From assembly GCF_009664855.1 (NCBI RefSeq), contig NZ_CP045928.1, positions 2,536,049 through 2,600,048 on the forward strand: a stretch of DNA of 64,000 nucleotides, in the 5' to 3' direction. Shown one piece after another: positions 1-8,349 of the stretch. The number at the start of each line of letters is the position of its first letter. The stretch's first letter is position 1. This stretch comes from Flavobacterium sp. SLB02. Lineage in GTDB: Bacteria; Bacteroidota; Bacteroidia; Flavobacteriales; Flavobacteriaceae. A model generated the notes under the pieces. It searched no databases and was not told the DNA's origin. It saw only the letters and a list, made by a program, of their open reading frames with translations. The position numbers and the translations under genes are program-made.

Positions 1-283
1 TTTTTGAAAAATGATGATTTTACTGCTAAAGATCGATTACTATTGTTGTTGTTTTTCATTATAATACGTTTTGATTAACAACAAATTTAGTAACGTCCGA
101 TACGTAAAACAATACCTGATTTCATGGTAATTTCTTGCTGCTTATTTTTAACCGCAAAGCGCGCTAAGATTTTATTACTTTGGTTTTACTAAACACAAAG
201 TTCGCAAAGCTTTGGGTGTAACTTTGCGAACTTTGCGTAACCCTTAGCGTGCTTTGCGGTTAAAATCTCAAAAGCACAATATA
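1..283. other. Left-edge intergenic region
   Basis: No convincing coding sequence is visible. The right part (150-261) is a nested inverted repeat, listed separately. The left 150 bases are AT-rich and I recognise nothing in them. Confidence 0.5.
150..261. repeat. Nested CGCAAAG-type intergenic inverted repeat
   Basis: The outer arms (about 150-168 and 243-261) pair an 'accgcaaagcgcgctaag' type sequence with its near-complement ending in 'gctttgcggtt'. Inner arms (about 195-210 and 222-236) repeat the CAAAG/CTTTG theme. Related elements lie at 17716-17880, 20426-20600, 22064-22252 and 49740-49871. It sits just past the stop of the minus-strand PPC gene and could act as its terminator. Confidence 0.75.
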
Positions 284-808
284 TCATTTTAAACAAGGCA
301 ATTGCAACACATTAGCATTCAAAGGCTGTTCTATTTTTCGTTCCAGCTTTTCGTTATTAACGGTAATATAAACCTCCATAGAACCCGTTCCTACTTTCAA
401 GTCAAGGATATGTCCGCCATAAGCATCAAACTTATCATCTGTTGCAACACCGTGTATGTGTATCGATGGTTTGCCTTCGTTCCAGGCGATAGAACCCGTT
501 AAACTTCCCATCTCTACTTTATGGAACGTTTTGGGATTAAATTTCTTTTGATTAAAATCATAAAAACCAAACGTCACTTCTTGCGCAAAACCAATTCCGG
601 TAAAGTTGGCCGACGGAATTTGCTGTTCTTTTACCATATTTTCAATTAAGTCCAAAACATTATCGCCTTCGCGCATCACCATCAAATAGCCATAAGTAGT
701 TTTTGTATAACGACATTTTTGGCTGTCGTCTTTTTGTTGAGCGTGTATCGAATGTACTCCCAAACAAAGAAGTATTATAGCCAGCATTTTCTTAGAGGAT
801 AAAAACAT
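284..808 (-). CDS. Secreted PPC (DUF296) domain protein
   Basis: A 174-residue protein when started at 808. The open frame runs on to 928, but the internal ATG gives a clean signal peptide (basic start, leucine/isoleucine core, cleavage near HSIHA-QQ), so I chose it. The rest matches the PPC/DUF296 domain, known from plant AT-hook proteins and stand-alone bacterial proteins. Visible marks are 'MREGDNVLDLI', 'FTGIGFAQEVTFGF', and the conserved histidine stretch 'HIHGVA' followed by 'GGHILDL', which suggests a metal site. A role in the periplasm is inferred from the signal. Substrate and function are unknown. It is divergent from the DUF763 gene, with 120 bp between the starts. Confidence 0.8.
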   Translation of the reverse strand: MFLSSKKMLAIILLCLGVHSIHAQQKDDSQKCRYTKTTYGYLMVMREGDNVLDLIENMVKEQQIPSANFTGIGFAQEVTFGFYDFNQKKFNPKTFHKVEMGSLTGSIAWNEGKPSIHIHGVATDDKFDAYGGHILDLKVGTGSMEVYITVNNEKLERKIEQPLNANVLQLPCLK

Positions 809-900
809 AGTATTGAATTTTAAATTTAATTTATTGTATAAATGTTTTTTGCGAAGACTGCCATCATCAAGCAACTCTAAATTTACGGATATTTTTTTCG

Positions 901-908
901 TATTTTTG
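901..908 (+). promoter_or_regulatory. Candidate -7 box for the DUF763 gene
   Basis: TATTTTTG matches the Bacteroidota -7 consensus TAnnTTTG and ends 20 bases before the ATG at 929. I see no clear -33 TTG at the usual distance, so this is a half-supported promoter. Confidence 0.4.
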
Positions 909-928
909 TATAAATTCAATCCTATCAC

Positions 929-2149
929 ATGAAACGTTCCGGTACAGCAGATCTTCCCTTACATTATGGGCATGTTCCCTTATGGCTTGCCGAACGCATG
1001 TCTAAACTCGGTTTTGCCATTGTAGAAACAATTGCAATGGAATTTTCTACTGCCGAAGTAATCAGCAAACTCAGTAATCCATTCTGGTTTCAAAGCTTTG
1101 GCGCTGTAATGGGTATGGACTGGCATTCCTCCGGAATAACAACTTCTGTACTTGGAGCATTAAAAAAATCCGTAAATCCGCATTCTAAAGAACTTGGAAT
1201 TTATATCTGCGGAGGTAAAGGCAAACATTCGATGCTGACGCCACAGGAACTTTTATTTGTGGGCGAAAAAACAGGTCTCGACGGCATCAATCTTGCCAAC
1301 TGCAGCCGACTTACAGCCAAGGTAGACAACACAGCCATTCAGGACGGATTTCAATTGTATCAGCATAATTTTATTGTCGATAATAAAGGACAATGGGCCG
1401 TTATTCAGCAAGGAATGAATCCAAATTCTAAAACTGCCAGAAGATACCATTGGCATTCGCAGGATTTAAAATCTTTTGTGGAAGAACCTCATACCTTTAT
1501 ATATGGTGAAAATCAAGGTACGATTTTAAACCTTACTGCTCAAACCGCAGCAAAATCAAGAGACGGTATTTTAGAATTGGCCAAAGAATCTCCAGCTAAA
1601 ATCATGAAAGAGATGCAGTATCTTTCGATGCCGGCACATCATGATGTACGTATGGAAGATGTTAATATGAAAAGACTCGGCGCCATGCTTTGGGCCACTC
1701 ACGAAAACAAACCGGAAGATTTTGAAGAATTATTACTTTTAAAAGGAATGGGACCAAGAGCTTTGCAATCACTGGCATTGGTGAGCGAAGTGATTTACGG
1801 CACTCCTACCCGATTTGAAGATCCTGCACGTTTTTCATTTGCTCACGGAGGAAAAGACGGACATCCGTTTCCTGTTCCGGTAAAAATCTATGACGAGACC
1901 ATTGATACTTTGCAAAGAGCCATTAACCGTGCTAAAATTGGTAACAATGATAAGATTGATGCTATTCGTAAATTATCTGAAATCTCTCGAAAAGCAGAAG
2001 AAAGTTTTACACCCAATGATAACTTTGATGCCCTTATTCAAAGAGAACGGAATGAATCGCACAAATACGGAGGACGAACTATTTTTGGCGATGCTAAACC
2101 TCCCAAAAAAAGACCGCCAAATCCAGGAAATCAACTCGAATTATTTTAA
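929..2149 (+). CDS. DUF763 domain protein
   Basis: A 406-residue protein that begins 'MKRSGTADLPLHYGHVP' and runs through 'DWHSSGITTSVLGALK', 'GGKGKHSMLTPQEL' and 'ARRYHWHSQDLKSFV', the signature of the DUF763 family found in archaea and bacteria. Full length for the family. A central helix-hairpin-helix-like stretch (around residues 265-285, 'LLLKGMGPRALQSLAL') recalls DNA-binding HhH motifs and suggests a nucleic-acid role, which is inference. It is cytosolic (no signal peptide). The C-terminus is basic and proline-rich (KPPKKRPPNPG). A strong hairpin terminator follows directly. The molecular function is not known to me. Confidence 0.88.
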   Translation: MKRSGTADLPLHYGHVPLWLAERMSKLGFAIVETIAMEFSTAEVISKLSNPFWFQSFGAVMGMDWHSSGITTSVLGALKKSVNPHSKELGIYICGGKGKHSMLTPQELLFVGEKTGLDGINLANCSRLTAKVDNTAIQDGFQLYQHNFIVDNKGQWAVIQQGMNPNSKTARRYHWHSQDLKSFVEEPHTFIYGENQGTILNLTAQTAAKSRDGILELAKESPAKIMKEMQYLSMPAHHDVRMEDVNMKRLGAMLWATHENKPEDFEELLLLKGMGPRALQSLALVSEVIYGTPTRFEDPARFSFAHGGKDGHPFPVPVKIYDETIDTLQRAINRAKIGNNDKIDAIRKLSEISRKAEESFTPNDNFDALIQRERNESHKYGGRTIFGDAKPPKKRPPNPGNQLELF

Positions 2150-2170
2150 AACTCAGAATGTAATCAAAAG

Positions 2171-2206
2171 AAAAACGTCTCAAATTTTAGGATTTGAGAC
2201 GTTTTT
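2171..2206 (+). terminator. Rho-independent terminator after DUF763 gene
   Basis: Perfect 14-bp arms, 'aaaaacgtctcaaa' and 'tttgagacgttttt', with an 8-base loop and a following T-run. Ends the DUF763 transcript. The A-run on the left side lets it serve the opposing strand as well. Confidence 0.88.
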
Positions 2207-2213
2207 CTTTTTT

Positions 2214-2408
2214 TTATTTTTTTTCTTCATTATCCAACTTATCGTCGAAATCAGGTTCTTCACCTTTAAATTTGTGTGTATCAACATCGTAATTTTCATC
2301 GTTTGTTAAAACTTCATCATGATCCTTATATTGATGTTTTCTCATGTCACTTCGATTATCAGTACCACTTTGCTTAGCAGTATTCTGATTTTGATTATTT
2401 GTTTTCAT
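2214..2408 (-). CDS. Small hydrophilic acidic protein
   Basis: A 64-residue ORF with no hydrophobic core. The N-terminal half is rich in N/Q and the C-terminal half in D/E and K ('KGEEPDFDDKLDNEEKK'). Composition is that of a disordered, charge-rich protein. Its 'PDFDD' stretch is loosely like the 'DPDFIDQ' repeats in the acidic protein at 56853-57233. It ends close to the shared terminator at 2171-2206, which supports it as a real convergent transcript. No function assigned. Confidence 0.55.
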   Translation of the reverse strand: MKTNNQNQNTAKQSGTDNRSDMRKHQYKDHDEVLTNDENYDVDTHKFKGEEPDFDDKLDNEEKK

Positions 2409-2513
2409 GTGATGCGTTTTTAAGTTTTAATAAAATTACTTAAAAGACCAGCATCAATGCTTATACAATCATTTCTAAAAGTTATAAAATAACACTTTTA
2501 TTATACGGCTAAT

Positions 2514-2553
2514 ATTAAAATTGACCTACAACAAATTCAAAGCATCCGCTGTT
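2514..2553. repeat. 40-bp direct repeat, copy 1 (luxR 3'-end duplicate)
   Basis: These 40 bases are identical to 6672-6711, where they encode the last codons and stop of the LuxR-type gene plus 12 bases beyond it. Here they lie in non-coding DNA. Bases outside the 40 differ on both sides. The two copies bracket the four-regulator block. Confidence 0.95.
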
Positions 2554-2583
2554 TAATCTAAAAAAAGAAATCAACTCAGAAAT

Positions 2584-2832
2584 CTAATTGTTCTTAATAG
2601 GCATACTATACAAAGCCTTGGTATGTTTTTTTATTTTTGAATTTTTGATGATCAACTTTTCGTAAATAGTAAAAGCCCAAAGTTCTCCATCAGACAAATC
2701 CTGTTCGCACGACCAGTTACTCCATTGGTTTTTATAAACTAAATGTCCGTTAACTCTATATTTTTCTTTGTCTACAATAGGTTCAATTGTAACACTTTTT
2801 TTCGTATTCATATTAACTTCAGTTTTAGTCAT
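2584..2832 (-). CDS. Small protein overlapping the histidine kinase gene
   Basis: An 82-residue protein when started at 2832, where the ATG overlaps the kinase stop by 8 bases, typical of translational coupling. A later ATG at 2811 is possible. It has no signal peptide. The central stretch 'VNGHLVYKNQWSNW' to 'DGELWAFTIYEKLI' is folded-looking and tryptophan-rich. I do not recognise the family. Co-transcription with the kinase suggests an accessory role in the same signalling unit. Confidence 0.6.
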   Translation of the reverse strand: MTKTEVNMNTKKSVTIEPIVDKEKYRVNGHLVYKNQWSNWSCEQDLSDGELWAFTIYEKLIIKNSKIKKHTKALYSMPIKNN

Positions 2833-3610
2833 TAAATTTGATTTTAAAAACTGTTCCTTCTCCAACTTTACTCTTAACACTTATTTTTCCTTTCATTGTT
2901 TCTATTTGATTTTTTACCATGTAAAGCCCCAAACCTCTCGCCTTTTCATTTTTATGAAATGTTTTATAAAGACCAAACAGCACATCACCATACTTATTAA
3001 GATCAATACCTACACCGTTGTCAGTCACTGTTAAGGTCTTTATTCCGTTTTTAATAAAAAAATCGAATGTAATTTTAGGTACTCTATCGGGATGAGCATA
3101 CTTTATCGCATTCGTACTAAAATTCAACAAAATACTTTCAAGATAAGCAGGATTAAAATGTACGACTGAACCTTCGGCTACATTATTTATAATTTCAGCC
3201 TTAACATTGTAATTATAACCATTAACCACATCTATTACTTTTTTAAGGTAAAAATTTACATCTACAGGTTTTACAATAATATTGGTATTATTCTGAATTC
3301 TAACAATCTGGGTTAAATCACTTATAGTATCATTAAGATCATTTGATACAATGCGAAGCGTTTTTAGAAGTTCGGCATTACTTTGATCTTCTTTTATATC
3401 CGTAATATCCAGAAGCATTTTAATATTACCAACATGTGTATTTAAATTATGAGAAATTATATTCGAAAAATTTATCAGCCTATTCATTTGCTGATTATAC
3501 ATTTTTTCATTTTTTTTCATCAAACTTATCTCCTTCTCTCTATGTAAAGAAATGTCAATTTGAGTTCCTGCCGGGCGCCAGGAATTTCCTTGAAAATCGT
3601 GTTCTGCCAT
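2825..3610 (-). CDS. Sensor histidine kinase, cytosolic
   Basis: A 261-residue kinase. The phosphoacceptor box is 'IISHNLNTHVGNI' (about residue 53). The HATPase_c domain follows with the N box 'NFSTNAIKYA', the G1 box 'VTDNGVGIDL' and the G2 box 'GRGLGLYMVKNQIE' (present as KARGLGLYMV). There is no transmembrane segment. The first 30 residues ('SWRPAGTQIDISLHREKE') look like the tail of a PAC motif, normally the end of a PAS domain, yet no PAS core is encoded. It may be a truncated PAS-kinase or may sense through a partner. Directly downstream is the coupled small protein; upstream is a receiver-like gene. Confidence 0.88.
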   Translation of the reverse strand: MAEHDFQGNSWRPAGTQIDISLHREKEISLMKKNEKMYNQQMNRLINFSNIISHNLNTHVGNIKMLLDITDIKEDQSNAELLKTLRIVSNDLNDTISDLTQIVRIQNNTNIIVKPVDVNFYLKKVIDVVNGYNYNVKAEIINNVAEGSVVHFNPAYLESILLNFSTNAIKYAHPDRVPKITFDFFIKNGIKTLTVTDNGVGIDLNKYGDVLFGLYKTFHKNEKARGLGLYMVKNQIETMKGKISVKSKVGEGTVFKIKFND

Positions 3611-3672
3611 GGGATTATTTTTAATGATTTTTAAATCATGACATTTTATGCCTATTATAAATCAACCCGAAA

Positions 3673-4020
3673 CTAGATCATATTAAAATAAAACTTTAAT
3701 TGTAATCTCATTTCTGATTTTACTTTGGTTGGATCAAAAATTAGCAGGTCCTCAATCTTTTCCAACTTTGATTTAATTTCCTTGTTTACTGTCGAAACAA
3801 TAAGTGGAACACCTTTTTTATATATTCTCATTAAATCAAGAAGTTCATTATCAGAATACACCACAAATATGATCACATAGTAATCCTTAATTACATCATC
3901 AAATTTTTTAAAATTCTTATAAACATCAAACGTGTAGTCTTCTTTAAATTCATACTTTAAAAATCTTGAAAACCCTTTTTGACTGTCATATACCAATCCT
4001 TTTTTTATCATTTTTTTCAC
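3673..4020 (-). CDS. Receiver-like (pseudo-receiver) protein
   Basis: A 115-residue protein with the length and alternating beta/alpha pattern of a CheY-type receiver: 'KGLVYDSQKGFSRFLKYEF' (beta1-alpha1), 'YYVIIFVVYSDNELLDLM' (beta3 region), 'GVPLIVSTV' (beta4). The usual acidic pair after beta1 is reduced to one Asp and the phosphoacceptor position after beta3 is not a clear Asp, with valine/tyrosine in its place. I infer a degenerate receiver working as an adaptor with the adjacent kinase (62-bp gap). Confidence in the fold is moderate. Confidence 0.6.
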   Translation of the reverse strand: MKKMIKKGLVYDSQKGFSRFLKYEFKEDYTFDVYKNFKKFDDVIKDYYVIIFVVYSDNELLDLMRIYKKGVPLIVSTVNKEIKSKLEKIEDLLIFDPTKVKSEMRLQLKFYFNMI

Positions 4021-4265
4021 TTTATACTCTTTTGATAATTAGTACCTTCATGTCTAAATTTTCAATCTGTCAATTCAAAAGATTATTTATTTAAGGCATA
4101 ATTAAGCTACACTTCTATACCCCTATCACATCTTAATTAAGGATACAAAGAGACTGCTTTTTTAAAAATTTCTACGCCCAAATAATACCACAATAAGACT
4201 TTTTTTTGCAAGGACTTATAAATGTTTTACTTCAAAAATTGAAAAATTAAAATGATAAAATTAAA

Positions 4266-5282
4266 TTATAGAGATACCGAATATTTTGTGTTACGGACCA
4301 GATCATACCGTGGATAACTTCTGTATTGTTCAAAATATTTTGCAGAAAAGCATTTTAATCCCCTATAATGCAACTCATTAGCCACATCACTTACAGAATT
4401 AAATTCGCCGCTATTTAATAGTTCTTTTGCTAAAATCATCTTACCTCTCAAGAAAAAATCATTAGGAGTAATGAGAAATTTCTTTTTGAATATGATCTTA
4501 AATTTGGTATTAGACATTCCGGCCATTTCTGCCAAAAAAGGAATTCCGGGAAACTTTTTCATCAGGTTTTCAAGCAAATAGTCCTTCACAGCATTTAAAG
4601 ATTCATTTTCTTTCTCTGTAATATAATGATGAATTGGAGTGAAATTTGAATAGCGATCTGTAAAGTTTGCCAATAACCTAAGAGCGGCACCTCTTAAATA
4701 AATTTCAAATGCAGGATCCTGAAAAGATTTATTTTTTATAGAATGCATTATTAGTTTGCTTTCACTATCAATGTGATCGTTAAAGAAAAGCGCTTTTCTG
4801 TGTTCTTTTTTATTATCACATAACTTTTTCAAACTTTTATTATTGATCGCAAACCCCAGCAAATCGCTGGTTACCAAAAGTCTCATAGCATAAACACGTT
4901 CTCCCACAACAGGCTCAAAAACATTCGCAATACCATTATCAAAAACGCCGAGACCTAAATTAGCTTTGTATCCTATTTTATGTTTTTCCCCCTGTACATG
5001 TATCAAATTCATATCATCACTAAAATCGAAATGAATAACATGCAAGTCATTTTCTAATGCTCCTCTTTTTACGATAATTGGCTTTTTGAATGTCAGATCC
5101 CATATCACAACCGACAATCCTTCTGTGACCTCTGTATAGAAAAAACCTCCAGAAGCAATATCTTCGGGCATGATAAGCAATTTTTCATTTATTAGTTCTG
5201 CCTTGTGTTTTTTAACAAGCTTCTTTACGAATTTGCGATGCCATAATGGTGTTACTGTATAGGTATGTTTAAGCACTATCAT
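4266..5282 (-). CDS. AraC-family transcriptional regulator (second of tandem pair)
   Basis: A 338-residue protein whose C-terminal hundred residues form a double helix-turn-helix AraC domain: 'GIPFLAEMAGMSNTKFKIIFKKKF' region, then 'MILAKELLNSG' and 'SVSDVANELHYRGLKCFSAKYFEQY'. The N-terminal 200 residues are a sensory domain of unknown ligand. Its start codon overlaps the stop of the upstream AraC gene by one base (TAATG), so the two are translated from one message. The two proteins resemble each other along their length and are probably paralogues from a tandem duplication. No signal peptide. Confidence 0.88.
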   Translation of the reverse strand: MIVLKHTYTVTPLWHRKFVKKLVKKHKAELINEKLLIMPEDIASGGFFYTEVTEGLSVVIWDLTFKKPIIVKRGALENDLHVIHFDFSDDMNLIHVQGEKHKIGYKANLGLGVFDNGIANVFEPVVGERVYAMRLLVTSDLLGFAINNKSLKKLCDNKKEHRKALFFNDHIDSESKLIMHSIKNKSFQDPAFEIYLRGAALRLLANFTDRYSNFTPIHHYITEKENESLNAVKDYLLENLMKKFPGIPFLAEMAGMSNTKFKIIFKKKFLITPNDFFLRGKMILAKELLNSGEFNSVSDVANELHYRGLKCFSAKYFEQYRSYPRYDLVRNTKYSVSL

Positions 5283-6262
5283 TACTCTAATTGTTTTACG
5301 AAATCCTTTGGCAGCATTCCAAAATATTTTTTAAAATTTAAAGCGAAGTAAGAACTACTGGTAAAATTTAAATCTTTTGAAATTTGGGAAATAGCCTGTC
5401 CTTCGCTCAAAAGCCGTTTAGCCTCTGTCAGTTTATTTTCGATAAAAAACGAATTTGGCGTCATTCCGGTAATTTTTCGAAATAGATTTTTATATTTTGT
5501 TTGTGACATATTTACTTTATCAGCCAAAAAATCTATGCCGGGGAAAATTTGATATAAATTTTCAATTAAATAGGATTGAGATTGAATAATATAAGTTAAA
5601 TCACTATCGTTTACATTATCTATTATAGCTTTTTCAACACTTATTTTCTCAATATAATCTGCCAGTAAACTATTTACAGTGCCTTTTAAATAAAGATTGA
5701 AAGATATGCTTCTGATATTTTTGGATTTTAACTTATTTAAAAGATGATAACTTTCATTACTCATTCTGGTAAACTCGATAATTGTATTCTTTTTTGAATT
5801 TAAAATAAGATCAACTTTTTCCTGGAGACAAGAATTTGCAAGAAGATAGTTCTCTATTGCTTTCTTCTTAATAAAGATACAAACAGCAAATGTATGACTG
5901 CCAGCCGTTACGATATAATCAGAGTTTAGTGCACTGTCTACAATTGCTAAATTAAAATTCCAACGGCCAATTGGATTAGCGAGTTCATCAGACATCAGAA
6001 CTGCTTCGCCCTCGGTTAAATTATAATAAATCCCTATAAAGTCATCATTTCTATTTTCCTGTCTAAAATGAATATCAGAATGATACACAACATCTAGATA
6101 CAATACTGAAATACCAAAACCGCATTCCAGAAAATACCTGTCGCCGGTATGGATATGCTCCGGGACGGTAATAAAATTTCCCTCGACTTTTCCTTCAAGC
6201 TTAAAAGCCAAAGGTTCGACCCAATCCAGCGTTACGCCATAATGATGTGTAATTTTTTTCAT
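5282..6262 (-). CDS. AraC-family transcriptional regulator (first of tandem pair)
   Basis: A 326-residue protein with a C-terminal AraC DNA-binding domain: 'GIDFLADKVNMSQTKYKNLF', 'MTPNSFFIENKLTEAKRLL', 'QISKDLNFTSSSYFALNFKKYFG', ending in the typical 'PKDF'. The N-terminal domain parallels that of the downstream regulator. First gene of the two-gene message. 'FTSSSYFALNFKKYFG' is the canonical second recognition region. Targets are unknown. The PUL at 10-35 kb has direct-repeat operators of the kind AraC-type domains bind, but no link is shown by the sequence. Confidence 0.88.
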   Translation of the reverse strand: MKKITHHYGVTLDWVEPLAFKLEGKVEGNFITVPEHIHTGDRYFLECGFGISVLYLDVVYHSDIHFRQENRNDDFIGIYYNLTEGEAVLMSDELANPIGRWNFNLAIVDSALNSDYIVTAGSHTFAVCIFIKKKAIENYLLANSCLQEKVDLILNSKKNTIIEFTRMSNESYHLLNKLKSKNIRSISFNLYLKGTVNSLLADYIEKISVEKAIIDNVNDSDLTYIIQSQSYLIENLYQIFPGIDFLADKVNMSQTKYKNLFRKITGMTPNSFFIENKLTEAKRLLSEGQAISQISKDLNFTSSSYFALNFKKYFGMLPKDFVKQLE

Positions 6263-6671
6263 AGATGTTTTTACTAAAGTTGATAATTAAAAACCTCTAA
6301 ATAAAGTAATTAATTAAATTGCGTGGCGATGATTTTCAAGTGTCAGGCTTAAATATGTAGCTAAAAAAATAGCTTAAATTCTATCTAGAGCAAATTTGAG
6401 ATCTTCCAATATTTAAATGTAGCTTATCCGTACAACTTATCTAAAGAAAAGTAAATCCGGCACTTTATAACAATAATGCAAATTAAAAACCTTTTTCAAA
6501 TCAACTGAGCCACAATAATAGCACATGAGGACTTTTTTTTATCTCAAAATAGTCTTAAACCAGGTATTTTTCTTACTATTTTAAAGAACAGCCATAAAAA
6601 CACTCACCACCAGCAATTTGTCATCTTCTTTTCTATAAAAAAATGGCTGAAATATTATATTAAAATTACAA
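6263..6671. other. Intergenic region upstream of the AraC pair
   Basis: AT-rich and without a plausible gene. It should contain the promoter of the AraC pair. A motif near 6512-6540 ('ccacaataat ... gaggacttttttt') loosely resembles 4177-4208 ('ccacaataagactttttttt'), which fits tandem duplication of the regulator genes. Confidence 0.4.
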
Positions 6672-6711
6672 ATTAAAATTGACCTACAACAAATTCAAAG
6701 CATCCGCTGTT
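6672..6711. repeat. 40-bp direct repeat, copy 2 (3' end of luxR-type gene)
   Basis: Identical to 2514-2553 and in the same orientation. It covers the final codons and TAG stop of the LuxR-type gene plus 12 bases beyond. This is the coding, presumably original, copy. Confidence 0.95.
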
Positions 6712-7451
6712 CGTACAGCTTCAATAGAATTGCTTACATTCAGTTTTTCGAGGATATTCTGTCGGTGTCGGTTTACTGTATTAATACTTATGTTGAGTTG
6801 ATCGGCAATTTCTTTACTGATAACGCCTTTACCTATTAATAATAAAACTTCTCTTTCGCGCGATGTCAGCAAATTGATACAGTTCACATACGTATCCACA
6901 TAAAAGATTTCTCCTGTTTTTGTATTGATAATTTTACCGTCGATACCGGTTAGCGTTTCTTTTTTCTCAAATAAATAATTGTAGAGACAAACCGCCAGCC
7001 ACAAACCGCCTTCGGAACTGTTTTTGAGATAAAAACTGCGATGCAAAATACGCTGATATTCCTTTTTACTGTTCAGGGTTCTGATTTTGCATTTAGTGGC
7101 ATAATTCAGTCTTTCGTTAGGTTCTATTGTTTTTAAAAAATTAAAAAACTCCAGTTCTAAAAGATTCCTTTCAAAAAGATCTTCAGGATGAATGCGTTGG
7201 TAAATATCTTCTTCCCAAATAGAATCAATGGTTAAAAAACCGGACGTATCCATTTCGAAAAAACTACCAAAATCACCCGTAAAAATATAGCTTTTATTAT
7301 CGGCCAGATCGGACAATACTGCTACTGAATGATCGATTTTTACAAATTCTTTCATTGTATAAATGGCCTCCTGTAAAGCTTCTTTTCGCTTATCCAGGCT
7401 GTCAATAGATTCAAAGGAAAATTGATCTTCTAATTTGGAAATGGGATTCAT
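6684..7451 (-). CDS. LuxR-type regulator with PAS-like N-terminal domain
   Basis: A 255-residue protein. The last 60 residues are a LuxR/GerE helix-turn-helix: 'LTSREREVLLLIGKGVISKE' then 'IADQLNISINTVNRHRQNIL' and 'EKLNVSN'. The N-terminal part (about 60-180) includes 'IWEEDIYQRIHPEDLFERNLLELEFFNFL', which has the 'HPED' mark of PAS-like domains common in Bacteroidota LuxR regulators. It probably senses a small ligand or partner in the cytosol. It is divergent from the DUF1349 gene. Its 3' end is duplicated at 2514-2553. Confidence 0.88.
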   Translation of the reverse strand: MNPISKLEDQFSFESIDSLDKRKEALQEAIYTMKEFVKIDHSVAVLSDLADNKSYIFTGDFGSFFEMDTSGFLTIDSIWEEDIYQRIHPEDLFERNLLELEFFNFLKTIEPNERLNYATKCKIRTLNSKKEYQRILHRSFYLKNSSEGGLWLAVCLYNYLFEKKETLTGIDGKIINTKTGEIFYVDTYVNCINLLTSREREVLLLIGKGVISKEIADQLNISINTVNRHRQNILEKLNVSNSIEAVRTADALNLL

Positions 7452-7549
7452 AACACTACTTCATTTTTTCTAATAGTATGAAACTACCATAGAGAGGGCT
7501 AAAAATAGACAATTATTTCTTTAAACCTCAAAATGGTTATAAATAACTA

Positions 7550-7580
7550 TTGCAGTAAAAATAACGAATCGCCTACTTTG
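7550..7580 (+). promoter_or_regulatory. Candidate promoter of the DUF1349 gene
   Basis: TTG at 7550-7552 and TACTTTG at 7574-7580, separated by 21 bases, resemble the Bacteroidota -33/-7 pair with one base missing from the -7 spacer. The start codon is 34 bases downstream. Confidence 0.4.
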
Positions 7581-7613
7581 TAGATTATTAATAAAATTCA
7601 AATTTAAGAAATC

Positions 7614-8264
7614 ATGAAGAGAATGCACTTAGTTTTAATCTTTATAGGCATTATGGCAGTAAAAGGAAATGCCCAAAAATTAAATTCAATGAACTGGCTT
7701 AATGAGCCGGCTGAGTGGGAAATAAAAGACAACAAACTCACTATGCAGGTTACGCCTCAATCTGATTACTGGAACAAAAGTCATTACGGATTTACAGTCT
7801 ACGACGGACCATTTTTGTATACAGAAAGAAGCGGCGAATTTGAAACTGTTGTAAAAATGAGCGGCGTTTACAAAACCAGATTCGATCAGGTTTGCCTGAT
7901 GCTGCGAATTGATGAAAACAATTACATCAAAACCGGTATAGAATATGTAGACGGTGTTTATAATATTAGTACTGTACACACCATCGATAAAAGTTCGTGG
8001 AGTGTAATGGGATTAAAAGAAAAACCTAAAAATGTCTGGATGAAAGCCGTACGCCGACTGGACGCAGTAGAAATTTTTTATTCGATAGACGCAGTGAATT
8101 ATACCATGACCAATACGGTTTATTTTCCGGAACATAAAACGGTACAAGTGGGTATGATGGCGGCAAGTCCTGACGGAAAAGGCTTTACTGCTACATTCGA
8201 AGATTTTAAAATTACGCATCTTCCGGATCAAAGACGTTTAGAATGGCTAAAAAACAATCAATAA
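7614..8264 (+). CDS. Secreted DUF1349 (concanavalin-like) protein
   Basis: A 216-residue protein with a signal peptide (residues 1-20, ending VKGNAQ). The body is a DUF1349 domain: 'WEIKDNKLTMQVTPQSDYW', 'FETVVKMSGVYKTRFDQ', 'CLMLRIDENNYIKTGIEYVD', 'VQVGMMAASPDGKGFTATF', a beta-sandwich related to carbohydrate-binding folds and to the yeast 'regulation of enolase' protein. The ligand is not known, and carbohydrate binding is an inference. It is followed after 85 bp by an M20 amidohydrolase on the same strand. Confidence 0.85.
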   Translation: MKRMHLVLIFIGIMAVKGNAQKLNSMNWLNEPAEWEIKDNKLTMQVTPQSDYWNKSHYGFTVYDGPFLYTERSGEFETVVKMSGVYKTRFDQVCLMLRIDENNYIKTGIEYVDGVYNISTVHTIDKSSWSVMGLKEKPKNVWMKAVRRLDAVEIFYSIDAVNYTMTNTVYFPEHKTVQVGMMAASPDGKGFTATFEDFKITHLPDQRRLEWLKNNQ

Positions 8265-8349
8265 AATAATGTAACATTTCTCAAAAAATGTCGTCTCTTC
8301 TATTGTACTCTTATCCTAGACCTAACCAAGCAGTAAATAAACTCCAATC

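Noticed and set aside
1890..2309. 139-codon plus-strand ORF
   Set aside because: Overlaps the end of the DUF763 gene in another frame and reads through its terminator; the C-terminus is a phenylalanine run from a T-tract.
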